Counted from the first letter of the stretch, positions 13,191-21,542 are shown. The stretch: 56,933 bases of DNA from Candidatus Zhuqueibacterota bacterium (GCA_016931935.1 JAFGDW010000077.1:1-56933); one strand, 5' to 3'. Translations and numbers: made by a program. The notes: generated by a model not told the origin, from the letters alone.

Positions 13191-15143
13191 ATGCATACGT
13201 GTTTAACTCAAAGTGGAATTATTGTATTATTATTAATGATTCTTGTGTTGCCTGTTTCTGCTGATGAAATTACATCAAGTGATTGTATGGAATGTCATGG
13301 TGATAAGGAATTGGTTAAAGAAACAGAATCCGGCCAGGAAATATCATTGTATGTAGATTTGGACAAATTTTCGAATTCAATGCATGGTGGTTTTGAGTGT
13401 ATTGAGTGTCATGATAACATAACTGAATTGCCGCATGAAGAAAACGTGAAACACCCCAATTGTGCTACGTGCCATGAGGATGTGTCAGATGAGTACTTCA
13501 AAAGTGTTCACGGAAAAGATTTGCTGGCCGGTGATGAAGATGCGCCCTATTGCTGGGATTGTCATAGTTCACATTATGTGTATGCAGCAGATGATACCAT
13601 GTCGTGGATAAATCCCAAAAAGATGCCCATAACTTGTGCCCGTTGCCATTCTGATCCGCAAATTGTGAAGCGTCATCATATCCCAATTCCCAATCCATCG
13701 GAAGCATACGAGCAAAGTATTCATTATAAAACAATTTTGATGAACCATGGAACGAAGGGTGCATCGTGTGCGGATTGTCACAGTGCTCACAATCTGCAAT
13801 TGCCCACAAATCCGGAATCGAAAATTAATCGTCTCAATATTCCCAAGACGTGCGGTACCTGTCATGAAAAGATAGCGGCCGAATATATGGAAAGTATTCA
13901 CGGACAGGGACTGCTAAGTGGAGCTACTGATGCTCCCGTATGTACTGATTGCCATGCCGAGCACCAAATTAAAGCTGTGACCGACCCGAGCTCTTCTGTA
14001 TTTTCGACCGTTATTTCTAAAACAACATGTCCGCAATGCCATGAAGTCGCACGAATTAACAGTAAATACGGCATGCCCGGTGGACAGGTTAAAAGTTACG
14101 CTGATAGTTTTCATGGATTAGCAAGTCGGGCAGGTTCTGTTGTTACTGCCAATTGTGCAAGTTGTCATGGTGTACATGATATTCTCCCTTCCAGTGATCC
14201 TAAATCGACGGTAAATAAAAAGAATCTTGCTAAAACGTGTGGAGAATGTCATCCCGGCGTAACAAGTAAGGTTGCAATTGGTTCTGTTCATATTAGCCCT
14301 GCTTCACCATCGGATAAAATAATATACTATATTAAATACATTTATTATATTCTTATTGTAAGTGTAATTGGTGGAATGCTTTTGCATAATGGACTTGATT
14401 TTATTAAAAAGGCCCGACAGAAAATGTCAGGACATCACGAAAACGGGATCAATTCAGGCCGGGTGTTTGTTCGTTTAACGGTAAACGAACGGATTCAGCA
14501 TTTCCTGCTTATGACGTCTTTTACAGCGTTGGTCATTACGGGATTTGCGCTGGTTTATCCCGAAGCATGGTGGGTTGCACCGTTTGCCAAATGGGAGGGT
14601 GCGTTTGCCATACGTGGATTGGTACATCGTTTTGCTGCCGGCATAATGGTTGGGCTTGCATTGTACCATCTCTTCTATTTGATTGCGACCAAACGCGGTC
14701 GTAACCATTTAATCGACTTTCTACCCACTTTGAAAGATGTGCAGGATGTGATTCAAATGTTCAAATACTATCTTGGCATTTCCAAAGCAAAACCTCAATT
14801 TGCGCGCTACAATTACATGGAAAAAGCTGAGTATTGGGCACTCATATGGGGGACTGTAGTGATGTCGTTGACAGGATTTATTTTGTGGTTTGAAAATTAC
14901 GCGCTAAGGTTTTTCCCGAAGTGGGTGACTGATGTGAGTGCTGTTATACATTTTTATGAGGCTGTTTTGGCCACGATGGCAATTATTGTCTGGCATTTTT
15001 ACTATCAATTTTTCGATCCCCATGTCTATCCGATGAACACGACGTGTCTGACCGGAAAAATGTCAGAAGAAGCCATGAAAGATGAGCATCCGATCGAATA
15101 TGATAAATTGAATCGCGGTGAAAATCACGAATCAAAATGGTAA
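13191..15143 (+). CDS. CbcL-like fusion: multiheme cytochrome c plus membrane cytochrome b
   Basis: 650-residue inner-membrane protein. It begins with a signal peptide (cleavage near VSADE). The periplasmic domain (~25-380) has eleven CXXCH motifs, from CMECH through CIECH, CATCH, CWDCH and CARCH to CGECH. A transmembrane helix (~382-400) and a cytochrome b-type domain (~425-620) follow. The b domain shows membrane-embedded histidines (ERIQHFLLM, LVHRFAAG, YHLFYL, VIHFYEAV, IVWHFYYQ). The same order of domains occurs in Geobacter CbcL, a quinol dehydrogenase that feeds periplasmic cytochromes during extracellular respiration. GGGAGGA precedes the ATG. It is the natural quinol-side partner of the conduit cytochromes just upstream. 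A terminator-like hairpin follows. Confidence 0.88.
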   Translation: MHTCLTQSGIIVLLLMILVLPVSADEITSSDCMECHGDKELVKETESGQEISLYVDLDKFSNSMHGGFECIECHDNITELPHEENVKHPNCATCHEDVSDEYFKSVHGKDLLAGDEDAPYCWDCHSSHYVYAADDTMSWINPKKMPITCARCHSDPQIVKRHHIPIPNPSEAYEQSIHYKTILMNHGTKGASCADCHSAHNLQLPTNPESKINRLNIPKTCGTCHEKIAAEYMESIHGQGLLSGATDAPVCTDCHAEHQIKAVTDPSSSVFSTVISKTTCPQCHEVARINSKYGMPGGQVKSYADSFHGLASRAGSVVTANCASCHGVHDILPSSDPKSTVNKKNLAKTCGECHPGVTSKVAIGSVHISPASPSDKIIYYIKYIYYILIVSVIGGMLLHNGLDFIKKARQKMSGHHENGINSGRVFVRLTVNERIQHFLLMTSFTALVITGFALVYPEAWWVAPFAKWEGAFAIRGLVHRFAAGIMVGLALYHLFYLIATKRGRNHLIDFLPTLKDVQDVIQMFKYYLGISKAKPQFARYNYMEKAEYWALIWGTVVMSLTGFILWFENYALRFFPKWVTDVSAVIHFYEAVLATMAIIVWHFYYQFFDPHVYPMNTTCLTGKMSEEAMKDEHPIEYDKLNRGENHESKW

Positions 15144-15158
15144 AAATGACGAATTGTC

Positions 15159-15187
15159 AAAGCCAGGGATTGGAAAACTCTGGCTTT
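15159..15187 (+). terminator. Terminator of the cytochrome c/b gene
   Basis: AAAGCCAG (15159-15166) pairs with CTGGCTTT (15180-15187), followed by AATTTG. It starts 15 bases after the stop codon. Confidence 0.55.
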
Positions 15188-15232
15188 AATTTGTCGGTTA
15201 AGGTTATTTTTGATATTGGAGTATAATGATAA

Positions 15233-15403
15233 TACTAATGACCAGTTGAAATAATCGCCTTTCCCGACCGAGTCGGGACTCAGGCTGAAGTGCACTCTTC
15301 ACGGTGAGTCCTTCGCGATAAACTCAGGATGTACTCCGTCGTACCGTGACAACACGTTAATTTTCAACAATTCGTTAATTTCAACTGGTCATTTACATTA
15401 GTA
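15233..15403. repeat. MITE-like repeat, copy A
   Basis: A 171-bp non-coding element bounded by TACTAATG (15233) and CATTAGTA (ending 15403), with inner inverted arms ACCAGTTGAAAT / ATTTCAACTGGT. The interior shares CTGAAGTG and TCTTCACGGTGAG with copy B at 42055-42194. No transposase is inside. It resembles a non-autonomous miniature inverted-repeat element. Confidence 0.6.
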
Positions 15404-15517
15404 TTTAACAGCAGGATTTTATCAGTAATTTTAAAAAGTACTATTCAGGCAGCCATTGCCTGAGTTTGTCCCTGTGAAACTGGGGCAACATTTCCATGCA
15501 ATCTTGCTTGTTGTCAG

Positions 15518-15575
15518 CTTCGACACCGTTCGTGCCGCGGGCACGCCGGTGCGAGACGGCAAGCTCAGCCGACGG
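15518..15575. repeat. GC-rich dispersed repeat, copy 1
   Basis: The segment begins CTTCGACACCGTTCGTGCCG and ends GCTCAGCCGACGG. A related copy lies in the opposite orientation at 35380-35432, and its tail motif recurs at 35477-35487. It is far richer in GC than the flanks, so it is probably an invading intergenic element. The rest of the gap from 15403 to 15741 shows no gene. Confidence 0.5.
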
Positions 15576-15740
15576 TTAAATTCATACGTTACTTGAATAG
15601 AAGCTTTTTATATTCTAATATATATAAATACAAGGCGCTTGCATCTCATTTGTGAGTGCATAACGTAATTTTAATCGTACATGTGATATTAAAAGCTGAA
15701 AAGTACATCATCTCATTCACTTAGCAGTTGGTTTGTAATT

Positions 15741-17345
15741 ATGAAAAGAATTCGAGATTTATATAATAGTATAGGATTCAAACTTTTTATATTTGTGTCA
15801 TTCCTTATTATTCTTGTATTGATTGTTTTACTTTACATAAACATCAATTTCTTCGCTTCAAAAATGGAAAAGTTGATTCGTGATAATGCTATTCAATCCA
15901 GTAACCTGATTTTGCAGTCAACGCGAAACAGCATGTTGCACAATCAACGGAACGATCTCGCCAGCATGATTACCAATCTCGGAAAAGTTCAGTACTTTAA
16001 AAGCATTCGTATTTATAATAAAATGGGTCGGATTGAATTTACAAGCGACTCGACCGAGCTTTACCAGGTTGTGGACAAAGATGTAGAGCAGTGCATTTTT
16101 TGTCATGATAGTGAACATGCAAAAGGTACGATTCCCAAAGAAAATCGATTTCGCGAAACCAAACCAATTAATGGTTACCGCATGCTCGGTCTGATCAATC
16201 CAATCGAAAACGAACCGCAATGTTCAAACGCCGATTGCCACGCTCATTATCCGAACGAAAAATTATTAGGCTTGCTGGATTTTCAAATATCGCTCGAGCG
16301 ATTGGATCGGACCAAAGCGGATGTAACAAATTTTGCCATCATCTCATTTATCCTGCTCACTTTAGTTTCTCTATTTGTATTTTCACGCATTGTTCGTACC
16401 CAAATTCAGCAACCAGTTTCCAAATTGATCGATGGGACCCAACAAATTGCCGAATTGAACCTGGATCATCGAATCGATGTTAATTCTTCAGATGAAATTG
16501 GCAAACTGGCGGAAGCCTTCAATTTTATGATAGCCAAATTGAAAGCAGCGCGTACAGAGCTAACGGAATGGTCCAATAAACTTGAACAACGGGTGCAGGA
16601 AAAAACGAAAAAACTACAAGAAGCGAACAAACAACTAATTATGGCCGAAAAGCTCTCTTCCATGGGGAAACTAGCAGCAGTGGTTGCCCATGAAATTAAT
16701 AATCCATTGTCCGGAATATTAACCTATGCCAAATTGCTAATCCGAAATTTGGAAAACAGTCCCGATCAACAACAGATTGATGATTCAATTAAAAACCTAA
16801 AAATCATTCGCGATGAATCTAAACGTTGTGGTGATATTGTTCGTAATTTATTATTGTTCGCGAAAAGTTCATTTGGTAAAAGATCGCTCAATACGTTGCA
16901 AGAAATTATCAATAAAAGTGTTCAGCTTATTCAACATAGTATCAATCTGAAAAATGTGACTCTTGTAAAAGAATATGCGGATGAAGACATCGTTATCGAG
17001 TGTGATGCTCCAGCTATCGAACAAATGATGATTGCTCTGCTTATCAATGCTGTAGAAGCTTGTCCTGAAAAACAAGGCGAGTTAGTTATCGGCATACGCC
17101 GGGAAAATGATATGTCTGTAGAAATTTCCCTCAAAGATAATGGTTGTGGTATTGATGAAGATCTATTGCCTCATATTTTCGAGCCGTTTTTCTCAACCAA
17201 GGGGGGCGAGCACAGTGTTGGATTGGGATTGGCTGTTGTGTATGGAATTGTTGAAAACCATTATGGGACGATAAATGTTGAATCCAAAAAGGGGCAGGGC
17301 ACAACCTTTAGGATATTCTTGCCAATTAATTTAGAAACCAAATAG
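15741..17345 (+). CDS. Sensor histidine kinase with c-type heme motif in the periplasmic sensor
   Basis: 534-residue membrane kinase. TM1 (~14-34) and TM2 (~196-216) enclose a periplasmic sensor with CIFCH (118-122) and CSNADCH (161-167). The first is a canonical c-heme site; the second has a CX4CH spacing. Next come HAMP (~217-270), a coiled coil, HisKA with phospho-accepting H317 in VAHEINNPLSG, and HATPase (DNGCGID, GLGLAVVYGIVE). A heme sensor could read periplasmic redox state, oxygen or NO. It precedes a sigma-54 response regulator and stands next to multiheme cytochrome genes that it likely controls. A second kinase of the same concept is at 31382. Confidence 0.92.
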   Translation: MKRIRDLYNSIGFKLFIFVSFLIILVLIVLLYININFFASKMEKLIRDNAIQSSNLILQSTRNSMLHNQRNDLASMITNLGKVQYFKSIRIYNKMGRIEFTSDSTELYQVVDKDVEQCIFCHDSEHAKGTIPKENRFRETKPINGYRMLGLINPIENEPQCSNADCHAHYPNEKLLGLLDFQISLERLDRTKADVTNFAIISFILLTLVSLFVFSRIVRTQIQQPVSKLIDGTQQIAELNLDHRIDVNSSDEIGKLAEAFNFMIAKLKAARTELTEWSNKLEQRVQEKTKKLQEANKQLIMAEKLSSMGKLAAVVAHEINNPLSGILTYAKLLIRNLENSPDQQQIDDSIKNLKIIRDESKRCGDIVRNLLLFAKSSFGKRSLNTLQEIINKSVQLIQHSINLKNVTLVKEYADEDIVIECDAPAIEQMMIALLINAVEACPEKQGELVIGIRRENDMSVEISLKDNGCGIDEDLLPHIFEPFFSTKGGEHSVGLGLAVVYGIVENHYGTINVESKKGQGTTFRIFLPINLETK

Positions 17346-17406
17346 TATCCTCTCAAAAAAAGATGGTAGTAATAAAAATTGAAATCAAATAGCTTCTCAA
17401 AATTTT

Positions 17407-17493
17407 GCAGAGCGCAGAGCGCAAAGCGCAAAGCGCAAAGAGCATAGCAAAAGCACAAATCTATCGCTATGCGCCATGCGCTATGCACTTTGC
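17407..17493. repeat. Inverted heptamer repeat array
   Basis: Six tandem 7-bp units run from 17407 to 17448 (GCAGAGC twice, GCAAAGC twice, GCAAAGA, GCATAGC). After an 17-bp gap, four units in reverse orientation follow at 17466-17493 (GCTATGC, GCCATGC, GCTATGC, ACTTTGC). The whole can fold into a long hairpin between the kinase and regulator genes. Confidence 0.7.
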
Positions 17494-17570
17494 CTGGATA
17501 GCTGTACCTTCCAATATTGAATGGATACACCAAATAACCTTATTTCGCCGGTTAATTTAGGAAGTTAAAT

Positions 17571-18932
17571 ATGAAAATCAAAGATGTAAGCTTACTCATC
17601 GTGGATGATGAGTTTTCCGTACGGGATTCATTGGAACAATGGTTTCGCATGGATGGTTTCGATGTCGACACAGCCGAAGATACAAAACAGGCGTTTGAAA
17701 AATTTCGTCTGAAAAAGTGGGATATTGTCCTGCTTGATATAAAAATGCCCGGGATGGATGGTATTGAATTCAACAAGCACATCATGAGTGTAAATCCGGA
17801 TATCATTGTTATTATTATTACGGCATTTGCTTCGGTGGAAACCGCTGTCCAGGCGATTAAGGATGGCGCCTTCGATTATGTTTCCAAACCATTGGATCCC
17901 GAACATCTGTCAAATTTGATTCGGAATGCGCTTGAAAAACAGCAGTTGACACAGGAAAATATAAAACTCCGTGAACGAATCGAAGACCTGACCACACCCG
18001 ATGACATTATTGGTACTTCGGATGCATTGCGAAAGGTGCTAAGACTGGTGGTCAATGTTGCTAAAACAGACAGCACAGTGATGATTCGCGGTGAAAGTGG
18101 AACAGGGAAAGAGCTGATTGCCCGAGCCATTCATGCAAACAGCATTCGGAAATATGCGCCAATAATTTCTATTAATTGTGGCGGATTGACAGAAACATTA
18201 CTGGAAAGCGAGCTGTTCGGACATGAAAAAGGCGCCTACACCGGAGCAGATCGATTGCGTATCGGCAAGCTCGAGCGTGCAAACAAAGGAACGATCTTTT
18301 TTGATGAAATTGGTAACATCAGCATGAAAATGCAGATGGATTTGCTGAGAGTGCTGGAAACTAAACAATTTACACGGTTAGGAAGTGATAAGCCCATTGA
18401 TGTCGATTTCCGGGTAGTTAGTGCAACCAATCGGGATCTTGAGAAAGCTGTAAAAGAAGGGTACTTTCGTGAAGATTTATATTTTCGTTTGAATGTGGTA
18501 ACGATTGATGTACCGCCATTGCGTGACCGCCAAAAAGATATTCCTCTACTTGCACGATATTTCTTCAATCTCTTTACGAAAGCCATGGTAAAACCAATTA
18601 AGGATATTCATCCTGAGGCGATGCGGATGATTGAAAATTACAAATGGCCGGGAAACATTCGCGAGCTGCGAAATGTGATTGAGCGGGCAATTGTTATCTG
18701 TGATAAAGAATTAATTCTCCCGGAAAATTTGTCATTTCCGTTTGAAAGCATGAACGCCCATGTTATAACAAGTGACGATAGTCTTGAAGCGGCCGAACAT
18801 CGGCAAATTCAACGCGTGCTAACCAAGACAGGCTGGCAGCTTACCAAAACCGCGGAAATTTTAAAAATCGATCGAACCACGCTGTATAACAAAATTAAAA
18901 AATATAACCTTCACAAAGACGGTGATGAGTAA
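17571..18932 (+). CDS. Sigma-54-dependent response regulator (NtrC family)
   Basis: 453 residues. The receiver domain (~5-120) has DDE near residues 12-14 and phospho-acceptor D56 (VLLDIKMPGMDG). The AAA+ domain has Walker A RGESGTGKE and a sigma-54 loop GAYTGA (the aromatic variant of GAFTGA). Walker B is IFFDEIGN. The C-terminal Fis-type helix-turn-helix is LTKTAEILKIDRTTLYNKI. It is the obvious partner of the heme-motif kinase upstream. The -24/-12 promoter at 21390-21405, ahead of the ferredoxin/NrfD/cytochrome operon, is a plausible target. The archaemetzincin gene overlaps its 3' end. Confidence 0.94.
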   Translation: MKIKDVSLLIVDDEFSVRDSLEQWFRMDGFDVDTAEDTKQAFEKFRLKKWDIVLLDIKMPGMDGIEFNKHIMSVNPDIIVIIITAFASVETAVQAIKDGAFDYVSKPLDPEHLSNLIRNALEKQQLTQENIKLRERIEDLTTPDDIIGTSDALRKVLRLVVNVAKTDSTVMIRGESGTGKELIARAIHANSIRKYAPIISINCGGLTETLLESELFGHEKGAYTGADRLRIGKLERANKGTIFFDEIGNISMKMQMDLLRVLETKQFTRLGSDKPIDVDFRVVSATNRDLEKAVKEGYFREDLYFRLNVVTIDVPPLRDRQKDIPLLARYFFNLFTKAMVKPIKDIHPEAMRMIENYKWPGNIRELRNVIERAIVICDKELILPENLSFPFESMNAHVITSDDSLEAAEHRQIQRVLTKTGWQLTKTAEILKIDRTTLYNKIKKYNLHKDGDE

Positions 18933-19467
18933 AAATATCTGCATCGTGCCTGTGGAATTAAATGATTATTCATTAATTGAAAACTTGGTTTTATATTTAA
19001 ATCAAACGTTTGAATTTCCTGTGCATGTTAAAACCGCCAACATTAAGCCACACCTGGCCTACGATCAACGGCGTTTGCAATATTCATCATCCATTCTACT
19101 AAAACAACTCATCGATAATTCACCAGAACCCCTGAACCAGAGTAAATTTCTTGCATTGTGCGAGTTTGATCTGTTTATTCCCATTTTTACCTACGTTTTC
19201 GGTGAGGCGCAACTGAATGGTCCTGCTGCAATAGTCTCAGTTCATCGGTTACAGAATGAATTTTATGGCGGCTCATCCGACAGAGAAGTATTAAGGGAGC
19301 GACTAATAAAAGAAGCGACACATGAATTGGGGCATACATTTGGTTTATACCATTGCCTTCATCCTAAATGTGTTATGAATTTTTCAACGTATGTGGAAGA
19401 TATTGATGATAAGAGTCCGCTATTTTGTGATCAGTGTAAAGCAGAGGTAATTGCCGGAGGGGAATAA
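18925..19467 (+). CDS. Archaemetzincin-like zinc metalloprotease
   Basis: 180-residue protein with the archaemetzincin signature THELGHTFGLYHC, then CVM (Met-turn) and a CDQC pair. That gives three zinc-binding histidines plus a four-cysteine second zinc site, as in AMZ proteins. No signal peptide is seen, so it is cytoplasmic. The ATG at 18925 is used (a GTG at 18922 is the alternative). It overlaps the response-regulator stop, so it is translated with it. Archaemetzincins have no settled bacterial function. Coupling to a heme-sensor two-component system hints at turnover of a regulator or cytochrome precursor, which is inference. Confidence 0.88.
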   Translation: MSKNICIVPVELNDYSLIENLVLYLNQTFEFPVHVKTANIKPHLAYDQRRLQYSSSILLKQLIDNSPEPLNQSKFLALCEFDLFIPIFTYVFGEAQLNGPAAIVSVHRLQNEFYGGSSDREVLRERLIKEATHELGHTFGLYHCLHPKCVMNFSTYVEDIDDKSPLFCDQCKAEVIAGGE

Positions 19468-19533
19468 TGTTGAGTTATGGAAAAAATTGGCTTTTATGAT
19501 TATTTAAACGTGATAAATCTGAATTCTGAAAAA

Positions 19534-19564
19534 CAAACCAGGTATCTTTAAAGTACCTGGTTTG
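19534..19564. terminator. Bidirectional terminator between convergent genes
   Basis: CAAACCAGGTA (19534-19544) pairs perfectly with TACCTGGTTTG (19554-19564), an 11-bp stem with a 9-nt loop. It sits between the archaemetzincin (plus strand) and the GcvH-like gene (minus strand), so it probably serves both. Confidence 0.7.
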
Positions 19565-19625
19565 TCATTTCTAACACTGCTGGTTCTCATTTACCGGTAT
19601 AAATTGAATTCACTGATCGCATCAA

Positions 19626-20312
19626 TTATACGAAAAATGCGTCATTCAATTTTTTCCACGATCCCTTATCCAGATATTCCATAATTCCTTCCGCAGGTAT
19701 ACCGCCATCTGCCATTGTATTCTGCAGTACACGTCCTTCACTGAATTGGAACATCAGGAATTCGCGTAATCGATTAATTTCATTCTTCAACCAATCCCTC
19801 GCATTTTCCGCTATCCGGAGAGACTTAATTTCCTTTGCAAGCTGTGATGGCTTTAACTGGTAAATCCATCCATCTTCGTAGGGCGAGTTCTTGATAATTG
19901 CCGGATTCGTTGACAATTTTGCATTGGTTGAGATAATCTCACCACTTACAGGCGCTTTTAATTCAATCGTGTTTTCACCATGTTGGACCGTAAGAATCGG
20001 ATCACCCTGATTGACTTTTTCGCCTGCCGCCTTTAATTGAACGGTTTCAATTTCCCGGAACACTTTTTGAGTAAAATCATCAATTCCGATTTTTACAAAT
20101 CCCGACTCTTGTACTTGCGCCCAGGTATGGCTGCGATGGAAGAATAATCCTTCCGGTAAAAGATAGTCGTCAACTTTCATATCGATGGAGGGCTGTTGTA
20201 CAGTATTTGCCGGTATTGATGTTTGCCCAGCCTGGCGTTTTCGAACCACTTGAATAATGTATTGAACCGTGATGACCAGGACCACAAACGCGATGAGCAG
20301 TAGTATTGACAT
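19626..20312 (-). CDS. Membrane-anchored GcvH-like protein lacking the lipoyl lysine
   Basis: 228 residues. An N-terminal membrane helix (~2-22) is followed by a glycine-cleavage H-like barrel (~50-165). It is recognisable from HRSHTWAQVQ, VKIGIDDFTQKV, APVSGEI and DGWIYQLKPS. In true GcvH the lipoylated lysine lies seven residues before the APVSGE loop; here that position falls in HGENTIELK and is not lysine. The domain therefore cannot carry lipoate in the usual way. The C-terminal tail has NTMADGGIPAEG, shared with its neighbour at 20372. GGAGGA precedes the ATG. It forms a minus-strand operon with 20372-21178 that diverges from the ferredoxin/NrfD operon. The function is unknown; similar proteins occur with respiratory complexes in anaerobes. 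Confidence 0.8.
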   Translation of the reverse strand: MSILLLIAFVVLVITVQYIIQVVRKRQAGQTSIPANTVQQPSIDMKVDDYLLPEGLFFHRSHTWAQVQESGFVKIGIDDFTQKVFREIETVQLKAAGEKVNQGDPILTVQHGENTIELKAPVSGEIISTNAKLSTNPAIIKNSPYEDGWIYQLKPSQLAKEIKSLRIAENARDWLKNEINRLREFLMFQFSEGRVLQNTMADGGIPAEGIMEYLDKGSWKKLNDAFFV

Positions 20313-20371
20313 GATTTGTTCCTCCTTGCTTCTATTCGTTATTTTAATTTTTTTATTTACTATGTTAGTTT

Positions 20372-21178
20372 TTATACTGATCCTAAAAGATTGACTACTA
20401 ATTTTCTGTACTGATCATCAGTCATATAGTAGCGAATTTCATGTGAAATCTCCCCACCATCGGCCATCGTTGGCCCTAGCTCAAGTTGACGCTGCTGAAA
20501 TCCGGCGGCCAAGGTGGTTTCCAGCCATTTCATCTCTTGTAAATACCACGCTAATAAAATGTCACCTGAACGGCAGTGTGATAAATCCTGCGCGAGATTG
20601 TCCGGTTTAATGCTTAACAGCCACCCGTTCCTTAATGGATCAAGTGTGGCCTGATCGGGAAGCGTGGCTAATTGGTCATTCACTTGTAAAATGTGCCCTT
20701 TAATCGGTGACTGGATCGAAAAAATATGGCCGTTCTGCACGATTTGAGCACAACTATGACCTTTTTCAACTACGCTGCCCGGTTTGGGTAATATTATTCG
20801 ATCGACTGATCCCAGCACAACGGCGACAATGTCATCGATGCCAATTCTTACAATGTCATTTTTTAAAACCTTTACCCATGTGTGCTGTGGGTGAACGTAA
20901 TAACTACCGTCCTGATCCAACTGAATTAATCCTTTAAAACCAGTGAAATATTGCAGGAACGACCGATCCGGTTGTGGCATCTGTTTGCGTTGTGTCGGGA
21001 TTTCAATTTGAAGGTCATCGTTCGTACCTCGCAAAGCCTGGTCCAGCGGGCAGGTTTCACATTTATAATTCCGCCTGCATATTTTATAGGAGAGAACTCC
21101 CAGTTCAACCCATTCACACAGGTTTGGTGCTTTTTGAATAATTTGGGCTGATGCGCTTTTCTTTTTTGATTTTTGCAT
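20372..21178 (-). CDS. GcvH-like protein with N-terminal Cys motif, lipoyl lysine absent
   Basis: 268 residues, soluble. The N-terminal segment carries CRRNYKCETCPLDQ (about residues 33-46), a compact four-cysteine-like site that may bind a metal or cluster. The second half is a GcvH-like barrel: HPQHTWVKVLKNDIVRIGID, then SPIKGHILQVN and NGWLLSIKPDN. The usual lipoyl lysine position is occupied by NGHIFS residues. The tail has TMADGGEISHE, shared with the downstream paralog. The start at 21178 is the second ATG of an ATGCACATG pair, because AAGGAA sits six bases before it; the longer frame from 21205 lacks a ribosome site. It is the promoter-proximal gene of the minus-strand pair. Confidence 0.78.
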   Translation of the reverse strand: MQKSKKKSASAQIIQKAPNLCEWVELGVLSYKICRRNYKCETCPLDQALRGTNDDLQIEIPTQRKQMPQPDRSFLQYFTGFKGLIQLDQDGSYYVHPQHTWVKVLKNDIVRIGIDDIVAVVLGSVDRIILPKPGSVVEKGHSCAQIVQNGHIFSIQSPIKGHILQVNDQLATLPDQATLDPLRNGWLLSIKPDNLAQDLSHCRSGDILLAWYLQEMKWLETTLAAGFQQRQLELGPTMADGGEISHEIRYYMTDDQYRKLVVNLLGSV

Positions 21179-21296
21179 GTGCATTTCCTTTTTTAACGTG
21201 CACATTTACGATTTTCACTTTTTGATCACGCAATATCCGTACCAATTTCAAATATCCGCTGTACAAGCGGTTTTCGGGATAATTATAAAAATTGAA

Positions 21297-21315
21297 ATGT
21301 TGAATTTTACCACAT
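21297..21315. repeat. 19-bp conserved near-palindrome, copy 1
   Basis: ATGTTGAATTTTACCACAT is identical to 29116-29134. The ends (ATGT..ACAT, then TG/CC) form an imperfect inverted repeat around an AT core. It lies about 75 bp upstream of the sigma-54 promoter at 21390, the position expected for an activator site. Confidence 0.45.
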
Positions 21316-21389
21316 CGCATGGGATTTTACAACACAAATAAAAAAGCAATAGGTGTATTAAGTTTATGATAATTATGGAATAAGTTCAA

Positions 21390-21405
21390 TGGCATGGATG
21401 TTGCG
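21390..21405 (+). promoter_or_regulatory. Sigma-54 promoter of the ferredoxin/NrfD/cytochrome operon
   Basis: TGGCATGGATGTTGCG has GG (21391-21392) and GC (21403-21404) exactly 10 bp apart, a near-consensus -24/-12 element (TGGCA and TTGC both perfect). It drives the ferredoxin gene at 21543, giving a leader of about 130 nt. The sigma-54 response regulator at 17571 is a natural activator candidate. Confidence 0.75.
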
Positions 21406-21542
21406 AATACTTAAAGCGAAAAAATGTTCATTATATCAAATAAATTTTTTAGTGATGATGTTACGGGTCACTCCATTTACATCTTCGATCTCAAATGAAT
21501 AAACGATTAATTCTGATTCTATTTTTTTAAGGAGGATAACGT

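Noticed and set aside
17407-17493. CRISPR array
   Set aside because: The units are 7 bp, contiguous and inverted, with no spacers or cas genes. No CRISPR-like array was seen anywhere in the window.
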